From contig JAMYFF010000009.1 in the NCBI GenBank assembly GCA_024128875.1, positions 62,001-126,000 of the forward strand: a stretch of DNA of 64,000 nucleotides. Direction: 5' to 3'. Both the position numbers and the translations under genes were made by a program. The notes below the pieces were generated by a model that had not been told where the DNA came from, did no database searches, and saw nothing but the letters and a program-made list of their open reading frames with translations. Each line of letters opens with the position of its first letter. Within the stretch, counting starts at the first letter, position 1. The stretch comes from Salinilacustrithrix flava. GTDB taxonomy: Bacteria; Actinomycetota; Acidimicrobiia; Acidimicrobiales; Salinilacustritrichaceae. Shown here piece after piece: positions 26,324-37,087 of the stretch.

Positions 26324-27448
26324 GTGCCCAGCACCACCCCGACCATCGTCCGGGCCGCCGCCGCCCTGCTGCCCGGCCGTCCGGCCGGTGAGCTGGCCGG
26401 GCCGGTGGAGATCGAGGTGCGGGACGGGCGCATCGTCGACGTCCGCTCCGGGTCCGATCCCGGTGACGGCACCGTGGCGGCTCCCGGCTTCGTCGACCTG
26501 CAGGTCAACGGCGTCGACGACGTGGACGTGGCCATCGCCGACGGGGCCGACTGGGATCGCGTCGACGGGCTCCTGGCCGCCACCGGGGTGACCGCCTGGC
26601 TCCCGACCCTGGTCACCCAGCGCCTCGAGCGCTACGGACCCGCACTGGAGCGGATCGCCACCGCGAGCGCCCGGGGAGGGCCACGGCCGACGGTCCTCGG
26701 CGCCCACCTGGAGGGTCCCTTCCTCGGCCAGCACACCGGGGCCCACGACCCACGCCGCGTCCTGCCGATCGACCTGGACTGGCTCGCCGAGCTCCCCGAG
26801 GTGGTCGCCCTCGTCACGATCGGCGCCGAGCAGCACGACGCCGTTGCCGCCACCGAGGCCCTGGCGGCCCGCGGCACGGTCGTGAGCATCGGCCACTCCG
26901 GCGCCACCTCGGCGCGGGCCGACGAGGTGTTCGACGCCGGGGCCACGATGGTCACGCACCTGTTCAACGCGATGGGTCCGCTGCACCAGCGCGAGCCGGG
27001 CGTGGCCGGCGCCGCCCTCGCCGACGACCGCGTGGTGGCCGGGCTCATCGCGGATCTCGTCCACGTCCACCCCGCCCTGCTCCGCACCGCCTTCCGCACG
27101 AAGGGCGCCGACCGCATCGCCCTGGTCACCGACGCGGTGGCCTGGAGGGCCGGGCACCTGGCGGCCGCCGACGTGACGTTGGTCGACGGCGCGCCGCGCC
27201 TCGCCGACGGCACGATCGCCGGCAGCGCGCTCGCGATGGATGTCGCCGTGCGCAACGTGGTCGGGGCCGCCGGCGTCCCCCTCGCCGACGCCCTCACCGC
27301 CGCCTCCACCACCCCGGCCGATGTGCTCGGGGATCGCTCCCGCGGCCGCATCGAGGTCGGCGCCCGGGCCGACCTCGTGGTGCTCGACCGCGCCGACCTC
27401 GCCCTCCGGCGCACAATCGTCGCCGGCGAGGTCGCCTGGGAGGGCTGA
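26324..27448 (+). CDS. nagA: N-acetylglucosamine-6-phosphate deacetylase
   Basis: A 374-residue amidohydrolase of the NagA family, which deacetylates GlcNAc-6-phosphate in amino-sugar recycling. The metal and active-site residues are in place: Glu in [10 protein letters not shown], His in SIGHSGAT, His in [16 protein letters not shown], and catalytic Asp in ALVTDAV. The N-terminal substrate loop after [11 protein letters not shown] reads VDDVDVA rather than the usual glycine-rich stretch. It starts with GTG right after a -10 hexamer. No nagB or transporter is nearby. Confidence 0.92.
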   Translation: MPSTTPTIVRAAAALLPGRPAGELAGPVEIEVRDGRIVDVRSGSDPGDGTVAAPGFVDLQVNGVDDVDVAIADGADWDRVDGLLAATGVTAWLPTLVTQRLERYGPALERIATASARGGPRPTVLGAHLEGPFLGQHTGAHDPRRVLPIDLDWLAELPEVVALVTIGAEQHDAVAATEALAARGTVVSIGHSGATSARADEVFDAGATMVTHLFNAMGPLHQREPGVAGAALADDRVVAGLIADLVHVHPALLRTAFRTKGADRIALVTDAVAWRAGHLAAADVTLVDGAPRLADGTIAGSALAMDVAVRNVVGAAGVPLADALTAASTTPADVLGDRSRGRIEVGARADLVVLDRADLALRRTIVAGEVAWEG

Positions 27449-27459
27449 AGCTCCCTCGG

Positions 27460-27465
27460 TAGCGT
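27460..27465 (+). promoter_or_regulatory. Putative -10 element for the 129-residue protein gene
   Basis: TAGCGT, 7 bases before the ATG at 27473. Confidence 0.5.
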
Positions 27466-27472
27466 CCACCCC

Positions 27473-27862
27473 ATGGACATCGTCGCCGCGCTCTTCTTCG
27501 AGGATCTCGACACCAACCAGGTCTTCGCCGGAGGACCGACCAAGATCGACCTGAAGGGCGTGCACTTCTCTGCCGCCGCCCCGCAGGAGCCGCCGGTCAC
27601 GATGGCCCCCCACATGGTCGTCCTGGTGCGCGAGGCCCCGGATGGAAGGGGCACCGGCGCACTGGAGGTCCGGTTCCTGCGCGACGGCGAGCAGATCGCG
27701 CGCAACGCCCAGCCGCTCGAGGTCGAGCCGGGGAAGTTCGCCTACCGCCTCGTGCGGGCCGAGCTGCCCTTCGACTCCTACGGCACGGTCGAGGCCCACT
27801 GCAGCATCGACGGCGGCCACACCACGGTCGTCCCGTACACGCTCGTCCCCGGGACGGCCTGA
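27473..27862 (+). CDS. Conserved-looking beta-rich protein of unknown function
   Basis: A 129-residue soluble protein with a beta-rich pattern (KIDLKGVHFSAAAP, APHMVVLVREAPDGRGTGALEVRFLRDGEQIARNAQPLEVEPGKFAYRLVRAELPFDSYGTVEAHCSIDGG). It looks like a small single-domain protein that could bind a ligand or partner; I do not assign a family. It precedes the FIST-domain gene by two bases and may be cotranscribed with it. Confidence 0.75.
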   Translation: MDIVAALFFEDLDTNQVFAGGPTKIDLKGVHFSAAAPQEPPVTMAPHMVVLVREAPDGRGTGALEVRFLRDGEQIARNAQPLEVEPGKFAYRLVRAELPFDSYGTVEAHCSIDGGHTTVVPYTLVPGTA

Positions 27863-27864
27863 CC

Positions 27865-29007
27865 GTGCCCTTCGCCGCCGCGCTCTCCCAGCACCCGGTG
27901 GCAGCCGACGCGGTGGGTGAGGTCCTCGGGTCCATCGTGGAGCAGCGCGGCGTCGAGCCCGACCTCGTCGTGGTGTTCGCCAGCTCCGCCCACGTGGAGT
28001 TCCTCGGTGAGATCTCGGCGGCGATCACCACGGTGCTGCGGCCCGGGACCCTGGTCGGGGCCTCGGCCTCCTCGGTCCTCGCCGGCGCGCAGGAGGCCGA
28101 GGAGGTGCCGGCCCTGTCGGTGTGGGCCGCCTGGACCGAGCCGGTGCGCCCGCTGCGCCTCGCCACCGGGCCGGTGCACGACGACGGCGACGGCCCGGCC
28201 GTGATGGTGCAGGGGGTGCCCGCCGACGTGCCCCTCGGCTGCACGATCCTGCTGCTCGCCGATCCGCACTCGTTCCCGGCCGACGGGTTCCTCACCCAGC
28301 TCGCCGACGCCCGACCCGACATCGTCGTCGTCGGCGGCCTCGCTTCGGCGGCCTCGCAGCCCGGTGGCAACGCCCTCGTGCTGGACGGCGAGGTCCATCA
28401 CGACGGCGCGGTCGGGGTCGTGCTCCCACCGACCCAGGCCGTGGTCAGCCAGGGCTGCCGGCCCGTCGGCGAGCCGATGGTGGTCACGCGCGCCGACCGG
28501 GGCTTCCTCATCGAGCTGGCCGGCCAGCCCGCGCTCGACCGCCTCACCGACCTCACCACCGACCTCCCGCTCGAGGATCGTGCGCTGCTGGCCAAGGGCG
28601 TCCAGCTCGGGGTCGCCATCGACGAGCACCGCATCGAGTTCGGGCCGGGCGACTTCCTCGTCCGCCCGGTGCTCGGCGCCGACCGAGGCCGCGGGGTCAT
28701 CGCGGTCGGGTCCGAGATCGCGGTGGGCACCACCGTCCAGTTCCACGTCCGCGACGCCGCCAGCGCCGACGACGACCTGCGGGCCCTCCTCGACGGGGTC
28801 TCGGGCACGGGCGCTCTGGTGTTCACCTGCAACGGGCGGGGTGAGCGCCTCTTCGGCGTGGAGGACCACGATGCCGCCGTGGTCTCCGAGGCCCTCGACA
28901 CGACCGCCGTGGCCGGCATGTTCTGCGCCGGTGAGCTCGGGCCGGTGGGCGGACGCAGCTTCCTGCACGGCTTCACCGCGTCGATCCTGGTCTTCGCCGA
29001 TCACTGA
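27865..29007 (+). CDS. FIST-domain (FIST_N/FIST_C) sensory protein
   Basis: A 380-residue protein with a FIST N domain (VVVFASSAHVEFLGEISAAITTVLRPGTLVGASASSVLAGAQE) and a FIST C domain (FGPGDFLVRPVLGADRGRGVIAVGSEIAVGTTVQFHVRDA, GALVFTCNGRGERLFG, GMFCAGELGPVGGRSFLHGFTASILVF). FIST domains are predicted to bind small ligands such as amino acids and often occur alone or with signalling domains; this one stands alone. It starts with GTG, coupled to the gene before. Confidence 0.9.
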   Translation: MPFAAALSQHPVAADAVGEVLGSIVEQRGVEPDLVVVFASSAHVEFLGEISAAITTVLRPGTLVGASASSVLAGAQEAEEVPALSVWAAWTEPVRPLRLATGPVHDDGDGPAVMVQGVPADVPLGCTILLLADPHSFPADGFLTQLADARPDIVVVGGLASAASQPGGNALVLDGEVHHDGAVGVVLPPTQAVVSQGCRPVGEPMVVTRADRGFLIELAGQPALDRLTDLTTDLPLEDRALLAKGVQLGVAIDEHRIEFGPGDFLVRPVLGADRGRGVIAVGSEIAVGTTVQFHVRDAASADDDLRALLDGVSGTGALVFTCNGRGERLFGVEDHDAAVVSEALDTTAVAGMFCAGELGPVGGRSFLHGFTASILVFADH

Positions 29008-29047
29008 TCCAGCCGTTCGGCCCAGGGGAGCCCGCGAGGACACCGAG

Positions 29048-29053
29048 TATGGT
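29048..29053 (+). promoter_or_regulatory. Putative -10 element for transketolase
   Basis: TATGGT, 55 bases before the chosen GTG. It contains the in-frame ATG at 29049, which argues against that codon being the start. The leader holds a perfect 14-bp palindrome, CTGCCCGCGGGCAG (29064-29077). Confidence 0.5.
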
Positions 29054-29108
29054 CGAGCCCTCACTGCCCGCGGGCAGCCCTTCGACCGTCCCCCACCTGG
29101 AGCGATCA

Positions 29109-31070
<1,962 letters not shown>

Positions 31071-31080
31071 AGTCAGGCCC

Positions 31081-32181
31081 ATGGGCCTGCTCCACGACCT
31101 CCACGAGAACGGCGGCCAGTCGCCCTGGCTGGACAACCTGCGACGCGGCTACCTCCGCTCCGGCGAGCTCCAGGCCTACGTCGATCGCGGCATCCGGGGC
31201 ATCACCTCGAACCCGTCGATCTTCCAGAAGGCCATCGCCGACAGCGACGACTACGACGAGCAGTTCGGATCGCTCCTCGCCGGGGGCGCCTCGGTGGACG
31301 ACGCCTACTGGCGCATGGTCACCGACGACATCGGCGAGGCCCTCGACGTGCTCCGTCCCGTGTACGACGGGTCCGACGGCGTCGACGGCTACGTCTCGGT
31401 CGAGGTCGATCCCGGCCTCGCCAGCGACACCGACGGCACCATCCAGTCCGCCCGGCACCTGCACGAGGCCATCGACGCACCGAACGTGCTGGTGAAGATC
31501 CCCGCCACCGCCGAGGGCGTGCCGGCCATCCGCACGATGCTGGCCGAGGGCCGCTCGATCAACGTCACGCTCATCTTCTCCATCGACCGCTACGCCGAGG
31601 TGATGGAGGCGTACCTGGCCGGCCTCGAGACCTACGCGGCCTCGGGCGCCGAGGACCTCTCGAAGGTCGCCAGCGTCGCGTCGTTCTTCATCTCCCGCGT
31701 CGACACCGAGGTCGACAACCGCTTGGACGCCATCGGCACCGACGAGGCCCTCGCGCTGCGGGGCAAGGTCGCCGTCGCCCAGGCCCAACTCGCCTACCAG
31801 CGCTTCCAGGAGGTCTTCTCCGGCCCCCGGTGGGAGGCGCTCGCCGCCAAGGGCGCCCGGGTGCAGCGCCCGCTGTGGGCGTCGACGTCGACGAAGAACC
31901 CCGACTACCCCGACACGCTCTACGTCGACACCCTCATCGGCCCGGACACGGTGAACACCATGCCCGAGGCCACACTCGAGGCCTTCGACGACCACGGCAC
32001 CGTGGCGCGCACGGTGGATGCCGACTTCGCCGCTGCCCAGGACGTGGTCGACCGGGTCTCCGCAGTCGGCGTCGACCTCGACGAGGTCGCCCGCGTGCTC
32101 GAGGACGAGGGCGTCGCCGCGTTCAGCAAGTCCTTCGACGAGCTGATCACGACCCTCGAAGCCAAGGCTGCAGAGCTCTAG
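31081..32181 (+). CDS. tal: Transaldolase
   Basis: A 366-residue transaldolase of the long actinobacterial type. The N-terminus QSPWLDNLRRGYLRSGELQAYVDRGIRGITSNPSIFQKAIADS is characteristic, the Schiff-base Lys is in APNVLVKIPATAEGVPAI, and the C-terminal motif RPLWASTSTKNPDYPDTLYVDTLIGPDTVNTMPEATL is intact. It works with transketolase in the non-oxidative pentose phosphate pathway. In many actinobacteria zwf and opcA come next; here pgl follows after two bases. Confidence 0.96.
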   Translation: MGLLHDLHENGGQSPWLDNLRRGYLRSGELQAYVDRGIRGITSNPSIFQKAIADSDDYDEQFGSLLAGGASVDDAYWRMVTDDIGEALDVLRPVYDGSDGVDGYVSVEVDPGLASDTDGTIQSARHLHEAIDAPNVLVKIPATAEGVPAIRTMLAEGRSINVTLIFSIDRYAEVMEAYLAGLETYAASGAEDLSKVASVASFFISRVDTEVDNRLDAIGTDEALALRGKVAVAQAQLAYQRFQEVFSGPRWEALAAKGARVQRPLWASTSTKNPDYPDTLYVDTLIGPDTVNTMPEATLEAFDDHGTVARTVDADFAAAQDVVDRVSAVGVDLDEVARVLEDEGVAAFSKSFDELITTLEAKAAEL

Positions 32182-32183
32182 CC

Positions 32184-32843
32184 GTGCAGGGCGACCTCCG
32201 CATCGTCGGCGACGTCGCGGCGGCGTTCTGCGACGTGGTCGCCGACGCCTGGGAGTCCCGCACCGGTGAGGTCTTCACGATCGCCCTGTCCGGTGGCGAG
32301 ACCGCCCGTCGCTGCTACGAGGCCCTGGCCCGCCACGCCGACACCCCCGTCGACTGGTCCGAGGTCCGGGTCGTGTGGGGCGACGAGCGCTGCGTGCCGC
32401 TCGACCACGAGGACTCGAACCACCGCCTGGCCCAGGAGTCCCTGCTCCGCTCGGTCGGCCCGGTCGCCGAGATCCACCCGATGCAGTGCGACGTGGCCGA
32501 CGCCTACGACCGCCTGATCGCCGGGATCGACGTCGACGTCATCCACCTCGGCCTCGGGCCGGACGCCCACACGGCGAGCCTGTTCCCCGAGTCCCCCGCG
32601 CTCGACGCACCAGCCGACCGCTTCGTCGTCCCGAACGAGGATCCGCTCGGCAACAACCCGATCCCCAGGCTCACGTTCACACGCGCCGCCATCGCCGCCG
32701 GCCGCACCGTGGTCGTCACGGTCGAGGGAGCGTCCAAGCGGGAGGCGCTCGACCGCGTCCGGTCCGGCGAGGACGTGCCCGCCGCACGCATCGATCGCCC
32801 CGGCGTCGTGTGGCTCACCGACCCGGCGGCGGCCGGCTCGTAG
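32184..32843 (+). CDS. pgl: 6-phosphogluconolactonase
   Basis: A 219-residue lactonase of the DevB/Pgl type, the second step of the oxidative pentose phosphate pathway. Signatures include FTIALSGGETARRCYEAL, VVWGDERCVPLDHEDSNHRLAQE and IHLGLGPDAHTASLFPES with the catalytic His. The GTG at 32184 lies right after the tal stop, so it is coupled. The glucose-6-phosphate dehydrogenase that would feed it is not encoded in this cluster. Confidence 0.94.
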   Translation: MQGDLRIVGDVAAAFCDVVADAWESRTGEVFTIALSGGETARRCYEALARHADTPVDWSEVRVVWGDERCVPLDHEDSNHRLAQESLLRSVGPVAEIHPMQCDVADAYDRLIAGIDVDVIHLGLGPDAHTASLFPESPALDAPADRFVVPNEDPLGNNPIPRLTFTRAAIAAGRTVVVTVEGASKREALDRVRSGEDVPAARIDRPGVVWLTDPAAAGS

Positions 32844-32846
32844 CAT
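32841..32846 (+). promoter_or_regulatory. Putative -10 element for the cyclase gene, overlapping the pgl stop
   Basis: TAGCAT, 7 bases before the cyclase ATG. Its TAG is the stop codon of pgl. Confidence 0.5.
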
Positions 32847-32853
32847 CGGGGCC

Positions 32854-34401
32854 ATGAGCGAACGCCGCGCCCCGGAGCAGCGCGGCGACGAGGCGCTCCG
32901 CCAGACCGCACGCGACGTGCGGATGCAGCTGCTCGCGAGCATCAGCATCATCCACACCGCAGGTGGGCTGTTCGTCTTCGGCTACATCCAGCTCCGCTAC
33001 CCGGCGTCGGAGGCCTACGACACGCCGTGGATCAACGACTGGCTGCTGGTGCTGCTCACGCTCGCCGCCCTCGCCCCGGTGGTCTGGGGCTGGGTGGCCC
33101 ACGAGTTCCGCCGCAGCTCGGGCTGGGCCCTGGCCGGGCGCGCACCGGGACACGACGATCGCGAGCACCTGCTCACCGCACCCTTCCGCCTCGCGGCCAA
33201 GCCGCTCGGCTTCTGGCTCGCCGCCGCCCTGGTCATCGGGGCCGGCATCGGCGTGCGGCGGGTGTTCGGCTTCCGGGAGATCTTCGACATCGCCCAGATC
33301 CTCCTCATGGGCGGGCTGGCGACGTGTGCGATCTCGTACCTCGTGATCGAGCGGGCCTTCCGTCCGCTGTTCGCCTGCGCGCTGACCGGCGCGGACATCT
33401 CCCGGCCCCGCACGCTGGGGGTTCGCGCCCGGCTCCTGCTCGCCTGGGCCGCATCCTCCGGCGTCCCGCTGCTCGGCCTCACGCTCAGCCCGTTCCGCGA
33501 GGCCGCCACGTCCAACGCCGCCCTCGTCGCGCTCGGCCTCATCGGGCTCGTCGCCGGGCTGCTCGCCGTCTCGGTCGCGTCCGACACCATCGCCGTCCGC
33601 CTCGACGGGATCCGCTCGGCGCTGGCGCGCGTCGGCACGGGCGACCTCTCCCAGGACCTGCTCGTCGACGACGGCGGCGAGGTCGGCCAGCTCCAGGCCG
33701 GCTTCAACCAGATGGTGCACGGACTGCGGGAGCGCCAGCAGCTCCAGGACCTGTTCGGCCGCCACGTCGGCCACGAGGTCGCCGCCCAGGCGATGGAGCG
33801 GGGCAGCGACCTCGGCGGCGAGTCCCGGCGAGCGTCGGTGTTCTTCGTCGACCTGATCGGCTCCACGGCCATGACCGAGGTCCTGCCGCCCGGGGAGGTG
33901 GTCTCGACGCTCAACGCCTTCTTCGAGGCCGTCGTCGAGGAGGCCAGCGCCGAGGGCGGGTGGGTCAACAAGTTCCAGGGCGACGGCGCCCTCTGCGTGT
34001 TCGGCGTCCCTGCCCACCAGCCCGATCACGAGGCCCGCGCCCTGCGAGCGGCACGAGCCCTCCGGGACCGCCTCGTCGAGCTGTCGATCGACCACCCGGG
34101 CCTGCACGCCGGCATCGGGGTGTCCTCCGGCACCGTCGTCGCCGGCAACGTCGGCAGCCAGGAGCGCTTCGAGTACACGGTGATCGGGCGAGCCGTCAAC
34201 GAGGCAGCCCGGCTCACCGACCTGGCCAAGTCCCGGCCCAGCCGAGCCCTTGCCTCCGCATCCGTCGTGCACGCATCCGGCACCGAGTGCGCCAACTGGG
34301 CCGCCCGGGGCACCGTCGGCCTGCGCGGCCAGTCCGCCCCCACCCACGTCTACGAGATCGCCACGGGGGTCGGAACCGACAGTCGACACGCGCTGCGCTG
34401 A
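32854..34401 (+). CDS. Membrane class III adenylate/guanylate cyclase with HAMP domain
   Basis: A 515-residue cyclase with about six membrane helices (residues 25-240), a HAMP linker (RLDGIRSALARVGTGDLSQDLLVDDGGEVGQLQAGFNQMV) and a class III catalytic domain. Metal residues are Asp333 (FFVDLIGST) and Asp377 (KFQGDGALCVFG); the purine-contacting Lys is Lys373, and the transition-state Asn449 and Arg453 are in AVNEAAR. The base-selecting position that is normally Asp or Thr (GDxVN) is Arg446 here (GRAVN), so ATP specificity cannot be assumed. It follows pgl closely but has its own -10 hexamer. Confidence 0.92.
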   Translation: MSERRAPEQRGDEALRQTARDVRMQLLASISIIHTAGGLFVFGYIQLRYPASEAYDTPWINDWLLVLLTLAALAPVVWGWVAHEFRRSSGWALAGRAPGHDDREHLLTAPFRLAAKPLGFWLAAALVIGAGIGVRRVFGFREIFDIAQILLMGGLATCAISYLVIERAFRPLFACALTGADISRPRTLGVRARLLLAWAASSGVPLLGLTLSPFREAATSNAALVALGLIGLVAGLLAVSVASDTIAVRLDGIRSALARVGTGDLSQDLLVDDGGEVGQLQAGFNQMVHGLRERQQLQDLFGRHVGHEVAAQAMERGSDLGGESRRASVFFVDLIGSTAMTEVLPPGEVVSTLNAFFEAVVEEASAEGGWVNKFQGDGALCVFGVPAHQPDHEARALRAARALRDRLVELSIDHPGLHAGIGVSSGTVVAGNVGSQERFEYTVIGRAVNEAARLTDLAKSRPSRALASASVVHASGTECANWAARGTVGLRGQSAPTHVYEIATGVGTDSRHALR

Positions 34402-34414
34402 CCGGACGGTGGTG

Positions 34415-35746
34415 TCAGACGGGTGGGGTGATGGGTCCGTCGTCGTCGGGGCGGTGGATGGTCCAGGTGCCGTCGGGATGGCGGACGGGGCGGAAGCCGT
34501 GTTCCTTGGTGCGGTTGTGGAACCCGCAGTACGCATCGGAGTTGTCGGTGTTCGTGGGCCCGCCCCGACAGGCCGGGTCGCGGTGATCGACCTGCAGGTT
34601 CCGTCCCCGCCCGTCACAACCAGGCCACAGGCAGCCGAGCCCGCCGGGTCCTCGCAGCAGGGCTTGGAGGAAGGCGGCGTCGCGGGCGGAGCCGGTGAAC
34701 AGCCGCTGCCTCCGGCCGAGGTCGATGACGGTGCCGGCCGAGTCGACCACCACCCGGCGGACGTGGCCGACCAGGGCAGCAGCGACCGCTTCGGCGGGGC
34801 GGAGCGGGGTGCCGTCCATGGCGTGGCAGCGCCGGGCCAGGTCCTCGTTGGGATCGACCCGCACTTCCAGGCCGGCAGAGCGGCGCAGCTCGTCTTCGAA
34901 GGTGTCCTGGTCGATGATGATGTTGACCAGCGGCTCCGGCGAGCAACCCTCTGATGCGGCAGCGCGGCGGAAGATCTCGAAGATGGCATCCGCCCGCCGC
35001 TGGGCCGGGGTGCGTTCCAGGTGCTCGACGCGGGCCTGGTCGCCGTGGCGCTCGCGGGCGACGGCCCAGTCGGCATGCAGTTCGGCGGTCTCGAACCGGT
35101 CGAAGATCTCCGCCATCGCCGCCCCCTGCAACCCGCCATGGTTCGCCTCGAGCCGGAACGACCCATCGATGGCCGATTCCTGCAGCGACGCGTTCCGGCG
35201 CTCGTGGCACCGCTCCGCACCCTGATCCGCCCCATCGGCGTCGGCCAGGGCCTCCCACTGGCGCAGGGCAGCACAGAAGTCGTCGTAGCCGAGCACGGTG
35301 GCGTGGCGGGCGAAGATCGGATCGGCATCCGGCACCCACTCGCTCACACGCGGGTTCGCGATCGTGCGGGCCATGGCCCGCATGTGCTCGGTCGGGATCT
35401 CGCCCCGGGCGTACGCGGCCTCGACCAGGGGCAATCTCGGCAGGGCCCGGCTGGTCTGCACCCGCCCGTGGGCCTCCGACCCCGACAGCCGACCGATCGC
35501 CTTCAACGCCCCCTTCGCGGTCTTGTGCCCGTCCAGGCTGAACGCCGCACTGGCGTCGAGGTGCGCGACGGTGCGGTCGGTGCCGTGATCCAACCGGCGG
35601 CGCAGCTTCTCGACCCGGCCCACGAGCGCGAGCTCCTCCTTGGGCGACAGGCCGTCGAGGTCGGCGGCTTGGACCATGCCGACCGCGACCTCGAGCATGT
35701 CCAGCGCATCGCCCAAGTCACCCACGGGTTCCAACAGATCGGTCAC
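34415..35746 (-). CDS. DUF222 / 13E12-type protein with C-terminal HNH nuclease domain
   Basis: A 443-residue protein of the actinobacterial 13E12 repeat type. The N-terminal DUF222 region (about 10-330) contains DGHKTAKGALKAIGRLSGSEAHGRVQTSRALPRLP and RTPAQRRADAIFEIFRRAA; the HNH nuclease motif is at the C-terminus (CLWPGCDGRGRNLQVDHRDPACRGGPTNTDNSDAYCGFHNRTKEH), with zinc-type CxxxxC and H-x-x-C pairs. These genes occur in many divergent copies in actinobacterial genomes and behave like accessory elements, but their biological role is not known. GTG start. No terminal repeats or transposase were seen. Confidence 0.92.
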   Translation of the reverse strand: MTDLLEPVGDLGDALDMLEVAVGMVQAADLDGLSPKEELALVGRVEKLRRRLDHGTDRTVAHLDASAAFSLDGHKTAKGALKAIGRLSGSEAHGRVQTSRALPRLPLVEAAYARGEIPTEHMRAMARTIANPRVSEWVPDADPIFARHATVLGYDDFCAALRQWEALADADGADQGAERCHERRNASLQESAIDGSFRLEANHGGLQGAAMAEIFDRFETAELHADWAVARERHGDQARVEHLERTPAQRRADAIFEIFRRAAASEGCSPEPLVNIIIDQDTFEDELRRSAGLEVRVDPNEDLARRCHAMDGTPLRPAEAVAAALVGHVRRVVVDSAGTVIDLGRRQRLFTGSARDAAFLQALLRGPGGLGCLWPGCDGRGRNLQVDHRDPACRGGPTNTDNSDAYCGFHNRTKEHGFRPVRHPDGTWTIHRPDDDGPITPPV

Positions 35747-36100
35747 GGCGACGCCTCCCCCGAGACGCCACCGGCATGTGGTCGGTGGCAGCGCATCCGC
35801 GCAGCTCCTTCCTCATCGCAGTGACGGTCGACGCGAAGCCGACGAGTGGCACCTCCAGCCCCAGCCGGAGCGCCTACCCACCATTCAACCCAGGTGGTAC
35901 GACAAGAACTCGTGGCACCTGTCGGACGCATCGGCTTGGGTGAACAGCAGGATCTCCCCGGCAGCGGCCATGACCGTGCGCCCGGCTGACGGTCATCTCG
36001 CCACCGAGGTGCCCGTGATCCGAACGCCCGGCAAGGACCCTCCTCTCCTGACGACGTACGGGATCCCGTCACGGTGTGTTCCCGGTGGTAGACCGCCGTG
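35747..36100. other. 354-bp intergenic stretch between DUF222-HNH gene and lipoprotein gene
   Basis: No convincing gene in any frame, no tRNA and no strong hairpin; only short imperfect inverted repeats such as CCACCG / CGGTGG near 35770. It should hold the divergent promoters of the two flanking genes. A TAGACC six bases before the lipoprotein ATG is a weak -10 candidate. Confidence 0.5.
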
Positions 36101-37030
36101 ATGGTCGGCGTGTCGCAGCTCGCACGCCCCAGTGCTCGGTCGAACCGGAGGCATCGGCGCTGGGGCGCCGTCGTACTCGCGGGCGCGTGCGTGGTCGGCG
36201 TCGCCTGTTCGTCCGACGAATCGACGTCGGAGCCTTCGAGGCCGCTCACATCCGTGACCACCACGACCACGACGGCGACCGTTTCCACGACGACGGTTCC
36301 GGCTCCCGCCGATCCGACCCGCGCCGCCTTGGGTGAGCGCCTGGCGGACGAGCTCGGTGACGTCGACGTCGGCCGCCGCGTCGCGACCGACCTGGAACAG
36401 GGCACCCTCGACCGCCTGGTGACGGCAGCTGGCGGCGACCTCGCCGGGAGCCCCGTCCTGGACTACGAACCAACCACCGCTCCGCTGCAGCAGATCGACT
36501 CGATCTGGGCGTTCTCGTTCGGCTTTCGCATCGATGCGGACGCAGGCATCGCACCGGTCGGTCTCATGGATCCGCCTCCGCCCATGGACGTGGTGTCGCC
36601 GGGGCCGGTGAACGCAGCACTCGCCCAGATCGTTGCGGATCTGGTCGAGGATCGTCCCGTGCCCGTCGTCGCCCAGTGGGAGATCGCTCGAGAGCTGGTG
36701 CAGCTCGGCGTGGAGGACGTCATCTCCGTCGAGCCCGAGGTGGCACCGGACGGCAGCGTGGTCTACCTCTCGACCCCGGCGGTGGCTGAGGAGGGCCTCC
36801 GGATCGCTCGCTCGAGGGGCCTCGACATGGGCACCGCAGGCGTCGTTTGCGTGGCGGACATGGCTGCCACCTGCCTCTTGTCCATGGACCGCCTCGACGT
36901 TCCCGCCGTCGTACCTGCCGGCGTGGAGCTGCCCGACGAGTACGACCCCTTGTCAGGGCAGCTGTGGACCCGAGACGTCCTGTCGTGGATTCCGGTGGAC
37001 CTCCTGGGACGCGGCTTTCTCGCACGCTGA
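36101..37030 (+). CDS. Lipoprotein of unknown function
   Basis: A 309-residue predicted lipoprotein. The signal peptide has a basic N-region (RSNRRHRRWG) and the lipobox VGVAC near residue 36, then a Ser/Thr-rich linker typical of surface-exposed actinobacterial lipoproteins. The mature domain is acidic with helices (GERLADELGDVDVGRRVATDLEQGTLDRLVTAAGGD) and has two late cysteines (VVCVADMAATCLLS). No family recognised. ATG at 36101 or the GTG one codon earlier is the start. It sits in the accessory-looking patch. Confidence 0.75.
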   Translation: MVGVSQLARPSARSNRRHRRWGAVVLAGACVVGVACSSDESTSEPSRPLTSVTTTTTTATVSTTTVPAPADPTRAALGERLADELGDVDVGRRVATDLEQGTLDRLVTAAGGDLAGSPVLDYEPTTAPLQQIDSIWAFSFGFRIDADAGIAPVGLMDPPPPMDVVSPGPVNAALAQIVADLVEDRPVPVVAQWEIARELVQLGVEDVISVEPEVAPDGSVVYLSTPAVAEEGLRIARSRGLDMGTAGVVCVADMAATCLLSMDRLDVPAVVPAGVELPDEYDPLSGQLWTRDVLSWIPVDLLGRGFLAR

Positions 37031-37087
37031 AGGTCGCTCAGCCGCGCTGTTCGTACGGGACCCAGGCGCGAGGAGCGCCACCTTCCC

